From Nitrosomonas sp. (GTDB taxonomy: Bacteria > Pseudomonadota > Gammaproteobacteria > Burkholderiales > Nitrosomonadaceae), in assembly GCA_021582655.1 (NCBI GenBank), contig CP091135.1:383957-433791 (forward strand): a stretch of 49,835 bases of DNA, given 5' to 3'. The notes under the pieces are model-generated. The model had not been told where the DNA came from, made no database searches, and worked only from the letters and a program-made list of their open reading frames with translations. The position numbers were made by a program, and so were the translations under genes. This document shows positions 35,300 to 45,909 of this stretch, piece after piece. Each line of letters begins with the position of its first letter. Positions within the stretch are counted from its first letter, which is position 1.

Positions 35300-36379
35300 T
35301 TATTCCTGATTGGAAGCCGCCAGGAGCTCCGCTTGATGTTCAGTGGCGAGTGCCGAACACAATTCGTCGATGTCACCATCCATGATTTGATCCATTTTAT
35401 AAAGCGTCAAATTGATGCGGTGATCGGTGACACGGCCTTGTGGAAAATTGTAAGTACGAATCCGCTCGGAGCGCTCCCCAGTACCTACCAGGGATTTTCG
35501 GGTAGCCGCTTGCTCCGCGTGATGCGCACGCATTTGCTTATCATGAATTCGTGCTGCCAGCACACTGAGGGCTTGCGCTTTGTTTTTATGCTGCGACCGA
35601 CCGTCCTGGCATTCAACCACAATCCCAGTCGGTAAGTGAGTGACACGTACCGCTGAATCGGTTTTATTGATGTGCTGACCGCCTGCACCGGAAGCACGGA
35701 AGGTATCGATGCGCAATTCTGAGGGATTCAGCACCACCTCGCTGACCTCATCCGCTTCAGGCATTACCGCCACCGTACAGGTTGACGTATGCACACGCCC
35801 CTGTGTTTCAGTGACCGGAACACGCTGTACGCGATGACCACCCGATTCGAACTTCAACCGGGAGTAAGCACCCTGTCCGACAATTTTGGCGATGATTTCC
35901 TTATAACCGCCAATATCAGATACACTTTGTGAAATAATCTCAACTTGCCAGCCTTGCCGTTCCGCGTAACGCGAATACATACGAAACAAATTTCCCGCAA
36001 AGAGCGCGGATTCGTCACCGCCTGTTCCAGCACGGATCTCCAGGAAAATATTGCGCTCGTCGTTGGGATCTTTCGGTAATAATTGCTTTTGAATTTCCGC
36101 TTCCAGCTTGACCAGCCTTTCTTTACCGGTTTGAATCTCGGTTTCGGCAAACTCACGCATTTCCAGATCAACGTGCATTTCCCGTGCGGTTTGAATATCG
36201 CGCTCGCACTGCTGGTGCGCACGATAAAGTTCGACGATCGGCACAATCTCTGCATGTTCGCGCGTCAGTTTACGATAACTATCCAGATTTTCCGTTGCCG
36301 ATTCACTGCTCAGCAAATAATTTAATTCTTCCAGGCGCACGCTCAGTCGCGTGAGCCGTTCGGTGATATTCTTATTCAT
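35300..36379 (-). CDS. prfA: Peptide chain release factor 1
   Basis: The 359-residue RF1 recognises UAA and UAG. The codon-reading tripeptide is PVT at 188-190 (a PxT motif, as expected for RF1 rather than RF2), and the peptidyl-transfer motif GGQ is at 233-235. No frameshift site is present. The start overlaps the stop of hemA by four bases (ATGA). PrmC, which methylates this GGQ, is encoded next. Confidence 0.97.
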   Translation of the reverse strand: MNKNITERLTRLSVRLEELNYLLSSESATENLDSYRKLTREHAEIVPIVELYRAHQQCERDIQTAREMHVDLEMREFAETEIQTGKERLVKLEAEIQKQLLPKDPNDERNIFLEIRAGTGGDESALFAGNLFRMYSRYAERQGWQVEIISQSVSDIGGYKEIIAKIVGQGAYSRLKFESGGHRVQRVPVTETQGRVHTSTCTVAVMPEADEVSEVVLNPSELRIDTFRASGAGGQHINKTDSAVRVTHLPTGIVVECQDGRSQHKNKAQALSVLAARIHDKQMRAHHAEQAATRKSLVGTGERSERIRTYNFPQGRVTDHRINLTLYKMDQIMDGDIDELCSALATEHQAELLAASNQE

Positions 36380-37629
36380 TGTGGGCGATGCAATTGATAT
36401 AGCCGGTTGATTAACTCGACTAATTCCTCGCGCTCATCAGCCGCGGCTTGATTCAATGCATTCGACGGGTGGTGCAGAAATTTATTGGTTAGACTGTTGC
36501 TCAGTACCTCGATTATTTTTTTTGGATCCTCACCTTTCTCGAGTTGCTTATAAGCCCGCTCCAGTTCATGTCGACGATACCGGTCTCCTTGGTCGCGTAA
36601 CGCACGAATCGTCGGAACCATTTCCCGCGACGCCATCCAACGCATAAAATCGACGACATTGGAATTAATAATGGTCTCCGCCTGAGCGACGGCATTCTGA
36701 CGGGAATCCAGACCTTCCTTGACGATCTCGGCCAGATCGTCGACATAATACAGAAATACATCGTCCAGCTCGGATACTTCCAATTCAACGTCACGCGGCA
36801 CCGCCAAATCGACGATAAAAATCGGACGGTGCTTACGGATTTTTATCGCCCGCTCCACCATACCCTTTCCCAGGATCGGCAATGGGCTCGCAGTACAGGT
36901 CACGATGATATCGTGCAATGCGATTTGCTCAGGCAGTTCACTGAGTGCTATCGCCTGCGCGTTAAACCTGCCCGCCAACGCTTCCGCACGCGCGCTGGTA
37001 CGATTGGCAACGGTGATTTTTCTGGGATTGCGGGCGGCAAAGTGATTGGCGCATAACTCAATCATCTCACCCGCACCGATGAAAAGCACCCGCTGCTCGG
37101 CGATATCGCCGAAAATACGCTCCGCCAAACGGGCTGCCGCAGCCGCCATGGAAACGGAGCTTGTACCGATTTCGGTTGACGTCCTTACTTCTTTCGCCAC
37201 ATAAAAAGTGCGTTGAAACAACTTATGCAGTAGCCATCCCAAGGTTCCTGCATGCTCTGCCGATTTAACCGCATCTTTTAACTGCCCAAGTATTTGCGGC
37301 TCCCCGAGTACCATTGAATCCAGTCCGCTGGCCACCCGGAATGCATGTTTTACCGCTTGTTCACGGGAAAGTTTATAGAGATACGGATCCAATTCCCGCG
37401 ATGGTAAATGATGAAAATCCGCTAGCCAACCGATTGCATCTTCCGGCTTATCGGTGCAGCAATACACCTCGGTGCGATTACAGGTAGAAACGATCGCTGC
37501 TTCCTTGACCGGATTGCGCCCGATCAAGTCACGCAATGCGTGCTCCATCGTGTTCTCCGGAAAAGTCACCTGCTCACGCACATCCAATGGTGCTGTATTA
37601 TGATTGATACCGAAGGCGAATAACTGCAT
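36376..37629 (-). CDS. hemA: Glutamyl-tRNA reductase
   Basis: The 417-residue enzyme makes glutamate-1-semialdehyde from glutamyl-tRNA, the first committed step of haem synthesis by the C5 path. The catalytic Cys is C50 in [10 protein letters not shown]. The NADPH-binding region has [11 protein letters not shown], and the C-terminal dimerisation domain is present. It heads the hemA-prfA-prmC-grxD run and overlaps prfA by four bases. Haem demand is high in organisms with many cytochromes, such as ammonia oxidisers. Confidence 0.97.
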   Translation of the reverse strand: MQLFAFGINHNTAPLDVREQVTFPENTMEHALRDLIGRNPVKEAAIVSTCNRTEVYCCTDKPEDAIGWLADFHHLPSRELDPYLYKLSREQAVKHAFRVASGLDSMVLGEPQILGQLKDAVKSAEHAGTLGWLLHKLFQRTFYVAKEVRTSTEIGTSSVSMAAAAARLAERIFGDIAEQRVLFIGAGEMIELCANHFAARNPRKITVANRTSARAEALAGRFNAQAIALSELPEQIALHDIIVTCTASPLPILGKGMVERAIKIRKHRPIFIVDLAVPRDVELEVSELDDVFLYYVDDLAEIVKEGLDSRQNAVAQAETIINSNVVDFMRWMASREMVPTIRALRDQGDRYRRHELERAYKQLEKGEDPKKIIEVLSNSLTNKFLHHPSNALNQAAADEREELVELINRLYQLHRPQ

Positions 37630-37754
37630 GAAGAATAATGTTAGCCAATGTAAACAAACGCTAATAAATAACCGGTTATTATAATATCAGGCTTAACCAA
37701 ATTCCATTCATGTCAGCATTTTTTTACCGCATGGGGCAATGATTACTGATTCCA

Positions 37755-38264
37755 TTAGTTCCAAGGCTTAATCGGAATTACCGAGATGCTGTTTTTGGGC
37801 GATCCTTCGATAATCCGGTCGCTGTAGCTCAAATAGATCAGAACATTCCGTTTCGGATCGTAAAAACGGACAACTTGTAGTGACTTAAATAACAACGAGG
37901 TGCTTTTCTTGAATACTTCTTCACCATCTCGCTTACCGTTTTTAATCTTCTCGGATAATGTGATCGGCCCGATCTGCCGGCACGCAATCGAAGCATCGGA
38001 AGTGTCTTCCGCCACACCGACCACACCGCTCACCCCCCCTGTTTTCGCTCTGCTCAGATAGCAGGTTGCGCCAGGAATTTCCGGATCATCAAAAGCTTCA
38101 ATGACGATTTTATCATTGGCGCCCAATATCTTAAATTTAGTCGACACACTACCGATCTCATCGGCTAGCGCCAGCTTGGTCGTAACCAACATCAGCAAAG
38201 CAAACGCCATAATTGATTTCATACACTGATACTTTTTCATTTTATCGGATTGACGTTGCATCAT
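37755..38264 (-). CDS. creA: CreA family protein, exported
   Basis: The 169-residue product has a signal peptide ([20 protein letters not shown], cleavage before DEIGSV) and the CreA family body: [20 protein letters not shown], then [21 protein letters not shown] and [18 protein letters not shown]. CreA-like proteins are widespread periplasmic proteins of unknown role. GGAG lies 3 to 6 bases before two adjacent ATGs (38264, 38261); either could be the start. It is monocistronic on the minus strand. Confidence 0.85.
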   Translation of the reverse strand: MMQRQSDKMKKYQCMKSIMAFALLMLVTTKLALADEIGSVSTKFKILGANDKIVIEAFDDPEIPGATCYLSRAKTGGVSGVVGVAEDTSDASIACRQIGPITLSEKIKNGKRDGEEVFKKSTSLLFKSLQVVRFYDPKRNVLIYLSYSDRIIEGSPKNSISVIPIKPWN

Positions 38265-38480
38265 TTTCTCCGCTATCTATTCATTGAATTGTTGATCGAA
38301 TCACCTGTCCACACTATCTTCGTACTTCTGCATTGATTTGAGAATATCGGGATAGTTTCATTAAGTAAATCACTTTCTCATGCGTATCGGAATTCAGCAC
38401 CTCACCGGCAGGTGATCGGCAAAAACATCGAACCTGTTTTCAGCATCACGGCGATACGCAGATCGCTTTTCTACAACCCG

Positions 38481-39743
38481 CTAGTGCTCACGAATCAGAA
38501 TGTTGATCGGCGTATGCGGCTGAATCGGTGATCGCATACGATTCAAGCCCAATATTGTCAACCGGTGTGCCGTATTAAAACCGGGGATACCGTCTTGATC
38601 ACGTAAAACCGACGATACTTTGTATTCCATACTGCCGCTAACCGGATCGAACCGGGCATCATGCAGCCAAATTCCCGCACGTTGCACTTTTTGCTGCTCG
38701 CATTCGAACGAAAGATCCCAGCCGGTCAGCATGGGAACCGCATAATCATAAGGCAAGTCATTGATACGGAAGGTTTGTGTACGTACCTGACCATCGGCAC
38801 CTTTACGGCATTGATCTTTATTTTTCAGCCGCGGATTGAGCGGGAGAAAATCGGTACGCAATTTCACCCCTGTACCGCGAATCGCGGCAGTTCGGATCAT
38901 CACACGGTGCGTTTGATTTTCATCAGCTTTAAATAAAGTCTGAACAGCCCATTGCGAGCTGCCATCCAAATTAGAAGATACACCGCTTTGCGACAAATGG
39001 TAAGCAATTTGCAACAAACGATTATCAGTTCGATCCCCCCACTGACAGGGAACAAGACGAAATTCACATTCGAAAGCATTGGAAAATTGAAAATCAAATC
39101 CACGCGGAATGACAGCCAATATTTCATGGTTTTTTACAGCCCCTTTGCTACCGACATAGGCTAATGTCACGACAGCTTCTTTATTCCCGGGCTGCACCGT
39201 CACCATTTCGGTACCGCGGTAGTCTTCTTCCACCTTGGCATCGATCCAATCGGAACGAAAACCGAAAGCACTGTAGTGGACACAAAACTCAAAAGCATCC
39301 TTCCGGGATTGGTCTTCAAATTTTCCTTGTACTTCAAATACTAAAAATGTCGAAGCGATATTGTTAATCAATTTGCTGTGCGTAATATCGGTCCGTAATG
39401 TATTGATTTTCCGATCATGCTGCAGAAAACGCAAATCCCAACCATTCAATACGACCGTTCCTTCCGTGATGTCGCTTGGCATTTCGATCCATTGAACGAT
39501 GGTTGCCGGATCATCGCCGCCGTCATGCCGGATACATTTATGGCCTTCGATCAAAACAAATTGTCCGTTATCGTCAATTACCGTTTTTCCATCCGATTTA
39601 AACGCTAACTGCTCAAATATCGATGAAGATTTAGTCGGTTCTACCGCGGTACCAGCCGGTTTCTTTTCCAGCGTCTTGGATACGCATGCTGCCAGCGAGC
39701 ATAGCATCAGTAACGCAAAAAACCGATGCATATGACGATTCAT
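38481..39743 (-). CDS. Lipoprotein of unknown family with GWDL repeat
   Basis: The 420-residue protein has a lipobox LCSLAAC with Cys20 as the lipidated residue. The mature protein appears to contain two related segments. One has VVLNGWDLRFLQHDRKI at about 97-113 and the other PMLTGWDLSFECEQQKV near 337-353. Each is followed by a stretch ending in a VxxxxxDQ-like strand. Eight or so cysteines may form disulfides. I do not recognise a family. It starts 19 bases after rsmA and so is probably the last gene of the lptD-surA-pdxA-rsmA operon, in the place where E. coli has apaG and apaH. An envelope role is suggested only by these neighbours. Confidence 0.75.
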   Translation of the reverse strand: MNRHMHRFFALLMLCSLAACVSKTLEKKPAGTAVEPTKSSSIFEQLAFKSDGKTVIDDNGQFVLIEGHKCIRHDGGDDPATIVQWIEMPSDITEGTVVLNGWDLRFLQHDRKINTLRTDITHSKLINNIASTFLVFEVQGKFEDQSRKDAFEFCVHYSAFGFRSDWIDAKVEEDYRGTEMVTVQPGNKEAVVTLAYVGSKGAVKNHEILAVIPRGFDFQFSNAFECEFRLVPCQWGDRTDNRLLQIAYHLSQSGVSSNLDGSSQWAVQTLFKADENQTHRVMIRTAAIRGTGVKLRTDFLPLNPRLKNKDQCRKGADGQVRTQTFRINDLPYDYAVPMLTGWDLSFECEQQKVQRAGIWLHDARFDPVSGSMEYKVSSVLRDQDGIPGFNTAHRLTILGLNRMRSPIQPHTPINILIREH

Positions 39744-39762
39744 TTACTGCTCCCCATCAGCT

Positions 39763-40542
39763 TCATACACCGAATTCTAAGTCCAAATGATTGGCGATCG
39801 CGACATATCTTTCCACGGATAGGTTTTCCGCGCGTAAACCGGGATCGATATTCAACGCAGCGAAATCGTTCGGAACCAGATAGCGCTGCAGGGTATTGCG
39901 CAATGTTTTGCGTCGCTGAGAGAAAGCCGCTGCAACAATTTCAGCAAGCAGCGATTCATTGTTTGCCGTCAACGGCTCTTGTCGCCGCGGATTCAACCTT
40001 ACGACCGCTGACTCCACCTTCGGTACCGGACGAAAACAGGCGGCGGATACACCTAATACACATTCCATATCGAAGCGGTATTGCAACATTACGGAAAGGC
40101 GCCCGTAATCGGACGTTGACGGTGCGGCGACCATACGCTCCACAACTTCCTTTTGCAACATGAAATGCATATCCAGGATATGGTGCGAGAATCGGCTTAA
40201 ATGAAACAACAGCGGCGTGGAAATGTTGTAAGGCAAATTACCGACGATACGTAATCTCCGACCGAAGTGTGCAAAATCGAATCGTAGCGCATCGACTGCA
40301 TGTACCGTCAAATGTTCGGGTAGAAATTCCGTCTGTAATCTCGTGGCAAGATCGCGATCGATTTCGATCGCATGCAGATGATCAATGATTTTTAATAAAG
40401 GACGCGTCAATGCGCCCAATCCGGGGCCGATTTCAACGATACAATCGGTTTTCTGCGGCGCGATTTCAGCGATAATCTGCGCAATAACCGATACATCTGT
40501 CAAAAAATTCTGTCCGAACCGTTTGCGCGGATTATGCTGCAT
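39763..40542 (-). CDS. rsmA: 16S rRNA dimethyladenosine transferase
   Basis: The 259-residue enzyme (RsmA/KsgA) dimethylates two adjacent adenosines near the 3' end of 16S rRNA during small-subunit maturation. The N-terminal RKRFGQNFLTD, SAM motif VEIGPGLGALT and NLPYNIS catalytic motif are all present. The ATG at 40542 overlaps the end of pdxA by 11 bases; a longer frame to 40590 is less likely. The operon position after pdxA matches E. coli. Confidence 0.96.
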   Translation of the reverse strand: MQHNPRKRFGQNFLTDVSVIAQIIAEIAPQKTDCIVEIGPGLGALTRPLLKIIDHLHAIEIDRDLATRLQTEFLPEHLTVHAVDALRFDFAHFGRRLRIVGNLPYNISTPLLFHLSRFSHHILDMHFMLQKEVVERMVAAPSTSDYGRLSVMLQYRFDMECVLGVSAACFRPVPKVESAVVRLNPRRQEPLTANNESLLAEIVAAAFSQRRKTLRNTLQRYLVPNDFAALNIDPGLRAENLSVERYVAIANHLDLEFGV

Positions 40543-41539
40543 ATCCCTGATATAACCGTTGATTGTTAGCAAGCTGTATCGCCATTTCAATTGCAGCTAA
40601 CAGACTACCGGCATGGGCACGTCCGGTCCCCGCCAATTCGAGTGCCGTACCGTGATCCACCGAAGTCCGGATAATCGGCAACCCCAGTGTCACATTAACA
40701 CCACCGCCGAAACTTGCGTGCTTCAGCACCGGCAATCCTTGATCGTGGTACATCGTCAACACGCAATCGAATTGTTTCAATTGCACCGGATTGAACAAAG
40801 TATCCGCTGGCAGCGGGCCGATCAGATTCATACCTGCGGAGCGCAATTTATTCAGTACCGGAATGATTACGTCGATTTCCTCGCGCCCCAAGTGACCGGA
40901 TTCTCCTGCATGAGGATTCAATCCCGCCACCGCAATAGCAGGATTTTTCAGCATAAAACGTGTCTGCAAATCGCGCAGAATAATCTGTAGCTTGGTCTCG
41001 ATCCTCTCTGCCGTGACAGCCGCTGCAACGTCTTTAAGCGGCAAATGCGTAGTCACCAGTGTCACGCGCATTCCTCCCCCCACCAGCATCATCACTACCG
41101 GACTTTGTGTCAATTCCGACAAATATTCAGTATGTCCGGTAAACACGATTCCGGCATCATTGATCACACCTTTATGTACCGGTGCCGTCACCATACCGTC
41201 GAATTCACCGGATCGGCAGACCGCTACCGCCAGATCCAGCGTCGCCAGCACATAACTGGCATTGGCAGAATTTAAGGTTCCTGCCACGGCGGCCTCGGCC
41301 AACGCAACAGGAAGTATTTGCAAACAACCGGGCTGATGTTGCACACTCGCTTTGCCTGAAACATCGATCAAGCGCAACGGCAGTTTTAGTTGCCGTGCAC
41401 GTACTGACAGCAATTCGGGATCGGCAATCACGGTTAACCGACACGCCAAGGATTGCTGCGCGATTTGTATGCATAAATCGGGACCGATACCGGCGGGCTC
41501 GCCCGCTGTTAACACTAACGACGGCACGAAACTTTTCAT
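40532..41539 (-). CDS. pdxA: 4-hydroxythreonine-4-phosphate dehydrogenase
   Basis: The 335-residue enzyme oxidises 4-phosphohydroxy-L-threonine in the DXP-dependent pathway to pyridoxal phosphate. Family markers are TAGEPAGIGPDLC, the metal-ligand regions GHTEYL and LNPHAGESGHLG, and TMYHDQGLPVLKH. It overlaps surA by four bases upstream and rsmA downstream, as in the classical lptD-surA-pdxA-rsmA operon. Confidence 0.96.
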   Translation of the reverse strand: MKSFVPSLVLTAGEPAGIGPDLCIQIAQQSLACRLTVIADPELLSVRARQLKLPLRLIDVSGKASVQHQPGCLQILPVALAEAAVAGTLNSANASYVLATLDLAVAVCRSGEFDGMVTAPVHKGVINDAGIVFTGHTEYLSELTQSPVVMMLVGGGMRVTLVTTHLPLKDVAAAVTAERIETKLQIILRDLQTRFMLKNPAIAVAGLNPHAGESGHLGREEIDVIIPVLNKLRSAGMNLIGPLPADTLFNPVQLKQFDCVLTMYHDQGLPVLKHASFGGGVNVTLGLPIIRTSVDHGTALELAGTGRAHAGSLLAAIEMAIQLANNQRLYQGYAA

Positions 41540-42861
41540 GATTCAGGATCCAAGCGATATTCGACATAAGCCTGATCGCGTAATTGCCGCAACCACTCTT
41601 GAATCACCACATCCGATTTCTTGGTTCGAATCGCATTGCGCGCGGTTTGACGACGACGGTTCGAACTGACATCCTGGGTACGGCGCTCGAGCACTTGAAT
41701 CAAGTGCCAACCAAATTGCGTACGCACCGGATCGCTGGTTTGTCCCGGCAATAATCTGTTCATGGTTTGTTCAAATTCAGGCACTGTATCGCCCGGAGAC
41801 AGCCACCCCAGGTCACCCCCGGAAGAGGCACTGGTGTCTTCGGAATATAATTTGGCGATTTCTTCGAAATCCTCCCCGATGTCAAGCCGATCCTTAATTT
41901 TCAATATCTTCTGCTTCGCTTCGCTCTCCGATGTCAATTCGTTAATTTTAATCAGCACATGGCGTGCATGCGTTTGATCGATGATTATGGTGGAATTTTC
42001 CTGCATCCTTCGTCCCAGCAATTTGAAGATATGAAATCCATTCGGACTCTGGATAATCTGTGTTACATCGTCGGGATTCATTGTTTCCAGCATCTGAACG
42101 AACATCGGCCCCATCTGAGTGATTGAGCGCCACTCAATGATGCCCCCACTTTTCGCATCCGCGGCATCGGAAAATTCGATCGCCACTTGTGAAAAATCCT
42201 CTCCATCCTGAATTTTCCGTGCAGCTTGCTCGGCACGTTGGCTGCGCAATTGTATTTGCTCGCTACTCATTGTTTCGGTCACCAACACCAAAATATGCGC
42301 AAGCCGGTATTCGTGCTGACCATCGGCAGCGGATTCCTGCGTTTGCAAAAAATTATCGACCTCGGCTTCCGTAACATTGACTTGATGCTTGATTTCACGC
42401 TCCCGCAATCGGGCGATAATCATTTCATCGCGGATTTCGTCACGGAATTTTCCATAGCGAATCCCTTCATTTTCAAGTGTCGTATGAAATTCCGGCAGCG
42501 ATAGCCGGTTATCGTCCGCAATGCGCTGAATAGTTTCGTCCAATTCGTTTTCCGTAACCGACAACCCGACTTCTTGGGCATGCTGGATTTGTACTTTCTT
42601 GGTGATTACAGACTCCAGAATTTGGTTTTCCAACGCTTGCGGATCAGGAACCGGCAGTCCTTGCTGCTGCAACCGGGAAATCCCAAGCTTGATTGCCTCG
42701 TCCAACTCGTGACGCGTAATGACATCTTCATTCACGACTGCCACGATATGATCGATCGGCTTTGGGTTCTCTGAAAACAAAGCGGGGTCTTGCGCTGCGA
42801 GTGGTATGGATATAAAAGCAAACAGCAGAAGAAAAAGATGAAAGTGTTTTTTTCTACGCAT
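41536..42861 (-). CDS. surA: Periplasmic chaperone and peptidyl-prolyl isomerase SurA
   Basis: The 441-residue protein has a signal peptide (cleavage near LAAQ-DP), an N-terminal chaperone domain, two parvulin domains (around LAHILVLVTE and HARHVLIKINE, each ending near a GWHL/GFHIF motif) and a C-terminal helix. It escorts unfolded barrel proteins, including LptD, to the Bam complex. The lptD gene lies immediately upstream and the pdxA start overlaps the surA stop. Confidence 0.96.
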   Translation of the reverse strand: MRRKKHFHLFLLLFAFISIPLAAQDPALFSENPKPIDHIVAVVNEDVITRHELDEAIKLGISRLQQQGLPVPDPQALENQILESVITKKVQIQHAQEVGLSVTENELDETIQRIADDNRLSLPEFHTTLENEGIRYGKFRDEIRDEMIIARLREREIKHQVNVTEAEVDNFLQTQESAADGQHEYRLAHILVLVTETMSSEQIQLRSQRAEQAARKIQDGEDFSQVAIEFSDAADAKSGGIIEWRSITQMGPMFVQMLETMNPDDVTQIIQSPNGFHIFKLLGRRMQENSTIIIDQTHARHVLIKINELTSESEAKQKILKIKDRLDIGEDFEEIAKLYSEDTSASSGGDLGWLSPGDTVPEFEQTMNRLLPGQTSDPVRTQFGWHLIQVLERRTQDVSSNRRRQTARNAIRTKKSDVVIQEWLRQLRDQAYVEYRLDPES

Positions 42862-42904
42862 GTAATGACATTACTGGTTTAATTCGGCGTGGCGTCAACA
42901 ATGA

Positions 42905-45091
42905 TTAATGAATGCTGGTATAACCCGGAATACTTTGCTGCAATGCTTGCAGCGGGTTGTTGCCGATATTCATGAGCCCTTTCAATTCAAGTTGCACAAA
43001 AACAGCCGTGGTAGTTGTTTGTGTCGCGGTGGTCAACCGTTGCATCACCAGGCGAAGCGCCCAACAACACGCGTTATATTCCAGCCCGGCCAACCCGGCA
43101 AGAATCTTATCGTCATTGAGCGAATAATTGACCCGTGTTACGCCGTGCCAATTGCCATAAAGCGGCCATTGAAAAGAAGTATCGACTTGCTCTAGAACAT
43201 CACGTGTAAAACGATAACCGAAATTCAATACCTTACCCGGTTCCGGGTGATAACTGATACCACTTCTCACCTTCTCGATCCACAGCTTAGATTCATCCAT
43301 TTGAATGTTTGAATCGGTACTGATATCCTTTGTCAAGCGCCCGGAGATTGCCGCAATAAAATCCGAACGGCCGCTGGATACTTGCGGCAGCATCAAATTT
43401 ACTTTCGGGTCGATGAAATTGAATTGCTGTCCGATCGCTAAACGCAGATGTTCAATACCGGTTTCTTTTTCAACGAATCGCGATGTCAACGCCAGCGAAA
43501 CGCGATTGGCGTCATTGATCCGGTCTCCGCCGCTGAACCGATTTTCCGTGAGCATTTGCGCAAAACTGAAGTCGTTCACCGCGGAATCGAAATTCGGCAA
43601 AAAGCTTTGGTTGCGATACGGCGCATACACGTAAAATAACCTCGGTTCCAATGTTTGCACAAAATCCCTTCCACCCAGGCTGATATTGCGATCAAATGCA
43701 ACACCGCTGTCCAAGCTGGCGATCGGCACCGTCCGATTGACATTTTCACCTTTATCATCAACCGGCGCAGCCAAATTATAGTGCGTGTAATGTAAACCGA
43801 ACTTGGGTGTAATGTAACCGTATTCATTCCGCAACGGCGCACTGACCGTCGGGTGCAATACCGTCCGATTACCGTCCACCAATGTCGGATGATAAAAATT
43901 CGTCCAACTGCTGTTCAATTCAAAATCAAGTTTCCCAACATTATATTTAGCCATATTCAATGCAAAATGCGGCAAGCGCTCATACGGTGAAACAAATAGC
44001 GCATTAGGATCTTGAATAGTTTGAAAGCGCTGCGCAAAACCGGTAAAGCTCACGATTCCGTCCGTTCCCATCCGGCCTACGTATGCCGCACCGCCTTGCT
44101 GCGACAAGTTGGTCAAGCTGGTTTGCGCCAAATTGGGTGTCAAATCGCGGAAATAGCGATCGTCCGATACTTGATTGTAATTGATAAATCCTTGCCAGCC
44201 CCTTGCCAGGCTTTGGGTATGCGTATACAAGACCCCCCAGCGGGTTTGATTGGTATGAATATCGTGCGGCAAAATATCGAGCAACAAATGCCCGTTGATG
44301 TTGTTATTGCCGATATATCGCATTTCATTGCTGAGCATGAATCCACGTTCGGTCATGATGCGCGGCGTCAGCGTCGCATCAATGTTCGGCGCAAGATTCA
44401 GATAAACCGGCAAACCGACATCAAAACCCGTTCTGACATTATAGCCCGCCACGGGGGCAAGTAATCCGGATTTGCGTTTTCCACTGTATGAAAAATCAAC
44501 CCAGGGTGAATAGAGAATGGGTATGTCTTTAAAAATGACACGCGCATGCTTTGCCGTACCCACTTCTTTTTTACTATCGATTTCCAATTCGCTGGCACGA
44601 ATCGACCAATCCCGCTTCCTTCCGGGGCATGTAGTATATTCCGTTTCTTTCAAGCGATATTGGTCCTTGCCTTCGAAATGCAGAATCTCAGCCGCTCCGC
44701 GCCCCCCACCTTTTTTCATTTTGTAGCGCGGTTCTTTTAAATAACCTTCATCGGTTTGCAAATTTAATTCAAGTTGCGTGCCTTGCAGGGTATCCTTGGG
44801 TCTTTCCAACCGGATATTGCCTTCAAGCTCGGCATCTTCAGTTTGCTGATAATATTTCATCCGATCGGCGGTCAAAACTTGATCACCATGAATGAGTACC
44901 GCATCCCCGGTAGCTTCGATTTCTCGCTTGTAATAACCAGTAATCCGATTTGCCTCTATTTGAATCGGTTTTTTTTGCGGAACAATAATCGGTGATTGCG
45001 TCAGTACCGGCTGATCAGCAGACAGCTCCCGGAATGGCATTGCCAGGCATAAGTAAAATAATAACTTACTGCAACGAAAGAGCACCTTCAT
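42905..45091 (-). CDS. lptD: LPS-assembly outer-membrane protein LptD
   Basis: The 728-residue protein has a signal peptide (cleavage near ELSA-DQ), an N-terminal beta-jellyroll domain (IQIEANRITGYYKREIEATG) that receives LPS from LptA, and a C-terminal barrel that with LptE inserts LPS in the outer leaflet. After signal removal I count only three Cys near the expected sites: C155 (YTTCPGRK) and the adjacent C675-C676 (NACCWAL). E. coli has four, forming two long-range disulfides. The partner equivalent to E. coli C31 is missing, so only one such disulfide can form. The gene heads the operon with surA. Confidence 0.95.
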   Translation of the reverse strand: MKVLFRCSKLLFYLCLAMPFRELSADQPVLTQSPIIVPQKKPIQIEANRITGYYKREIEATGDAVLIHGDQVLTADRMKYYQQTEDAELEGNIRLERPKDTLQGTQLELNLQTDEGYLKEPRYKMKKGGGRGAAEILHFEGKDQYRLKETEYTTCPGRKRDWSIRASELEIDSKKEVGTAKHARVIFKDIPILYSPWVDFSYSGKRKSGLLAPVAGYNVRTGFDVGLPVYLNLAPNIDATLTPRIMTERGFMLSNEMRYIGNNNINGHLLLDILPHDIHTNQTRWGVLYTHTQSLARGWQGFINYNQVSDDRYFRDLTPNLAQTSLTNLSQQGGAAYVGRMGTDGIVSFTGFAQRFQTIQDPNALFVSPYERLPHFALNMAKYNVGKLDFELNSSWTNFYHPTLVDGNRTVLHPTVSAPLRNEYGYITPKFGLHYTHYNLAAPVDDKGENVNRTVPIASLDSGVAFDRNISLGGRDFVQTLEPRLFYVYAPYRNQSFLPNFDSAVNDFSFAQMLTENRFSGGDRINDANRVSLALTSRFVEKETGIEHLRLAIGQQFNFIDPKVNLMLPQVSSGRSDFIAAISGRLTKDISTDSNIQMDESKLWIEKVRSGISYHPEPGKVLNFGYRFTRDVLEQVDTSFQWPLYGNWHGVTRVNYSLNDDKILAGLAGLEYNACCWALRLVMQRLTTATQTTTTAVFVQLELKGLMNIGNNPLQALQQSIPGYTSIH

Positions 45092-45280
45092 GCTTAAGCT
45101 AATCGTGAAAAAACCAATTTAATTGCACCAATTCAATATCCTTTTTTGCCTGCTTGCCACTACCGGAATCACATCAATATTTAGCACGTTTGATCGTTTA
45201 TTTTACTAGGTATTGTACTATGTCTCACGACACCTAACCAGTTGGCAAGAAATTACCGGCATGGCTTCGGCACATGATGA

Positions 45281-45628
45281 TCATCGTGTCCTAAAAATAA
45301 AATACGCCGCACCAACCATACATAGTCCCGCCCAAAGATAATCCAATTTAATCGGTTCTTTTAAATAAAACCATGCGAACGGAACAAAAATCGTCAATGT
45401 TATGATTTCTTGGATAATCTTTAACTGCGCTACGGAAAGTACGGTATAGCCGATCCGGTTTGCAGGTACCTGCAACATATACTCAAAAAGAGCGATGCTC
45501 CAGCTTATGAGCGCGGCAAATATCCACGGCTTATGATTCAGCTCTTTTAAATGAGCATACCAAGCGAACGTCATAAAAACATTACTCATGGTTAACAGCA
45601 TAACGGTGTACCAAATCTCACGTGCCAT
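45281..45628 (-). CDS. DUF486 / DMT-type small membrane protein
   Basis: The 115-residue product matches the DUF486 family, small four-helix membrane proteins related to drug/metabolite transporters (SMR-like). Recognisable parts are NVFMTFAWYAHLK, ALFEYMLQVPANRIGY, and PFAWFYLKEPIKLDYLWAGLCM. Such short proteins act as dimers if they transport. The ATG at 45628 has no strong ribosome site. It has no co-directional neighbour closer than lptD, 189 bases away. Confidence 0.88.
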   Translation of the reverse strand: MAREIWYTVMLLTMSNVFMTFAWYAHLKELNHKPWIFAALISWSIALFEYMLQVPANRIGYTVLSVAQLKIIQEIITLTIFVPFAWFYLKEPIKLDYLWAGLCMVGAAYFIFRTR

Positions 45629-45796
45629 TTTTATAGCAATATGAACAAAGATAAATTTATAAAGTAATTACCGGGGCCCACGATAATCCTTCGATTCGAA
45701 AGTAATCAATAGGGAGTAATCAGACGGATTGAATATGCACACTCACACTGTTTAACAAGTCGTTGAAAAATGATCTGCATCGTCGCAAGAATCACC

Positions 45797-45810
45797 GCAT
45801 CAATTGATGC
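45797..45810. promoter_or_regulatory. 14-bp perfect palindrome, candidate operator
   Basis: GCATCAATTGATGC is a perfect 14-bp palindrome 100 bases before a small frame and about 175 bases before the small membrane-protein gene. It fits the size of a dimeric-repressor site, but no known consensus was matched. Confidence 0.35.
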
Positions 45811-45909
45811 TCAAGCTACACCAACCACATTTACCCTTATCATCCGTTAATTTCCAATCATCCGAATCGACCTGCATGTATTTTTAATTGCCGGAAAGGT
45901 AAAATAAAT

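Noticed and set aside
35284-35379. Longer PrmC start
   Set aside because: It would overlap prfA by 80 bases and adds residues unlike the family; the ATG at 35283 gives the normal length.
45686-45710. tRNA T-arm-like TTCGATTC
   Set aside because: No matching acceptor stem or anticodon arm was found around it.
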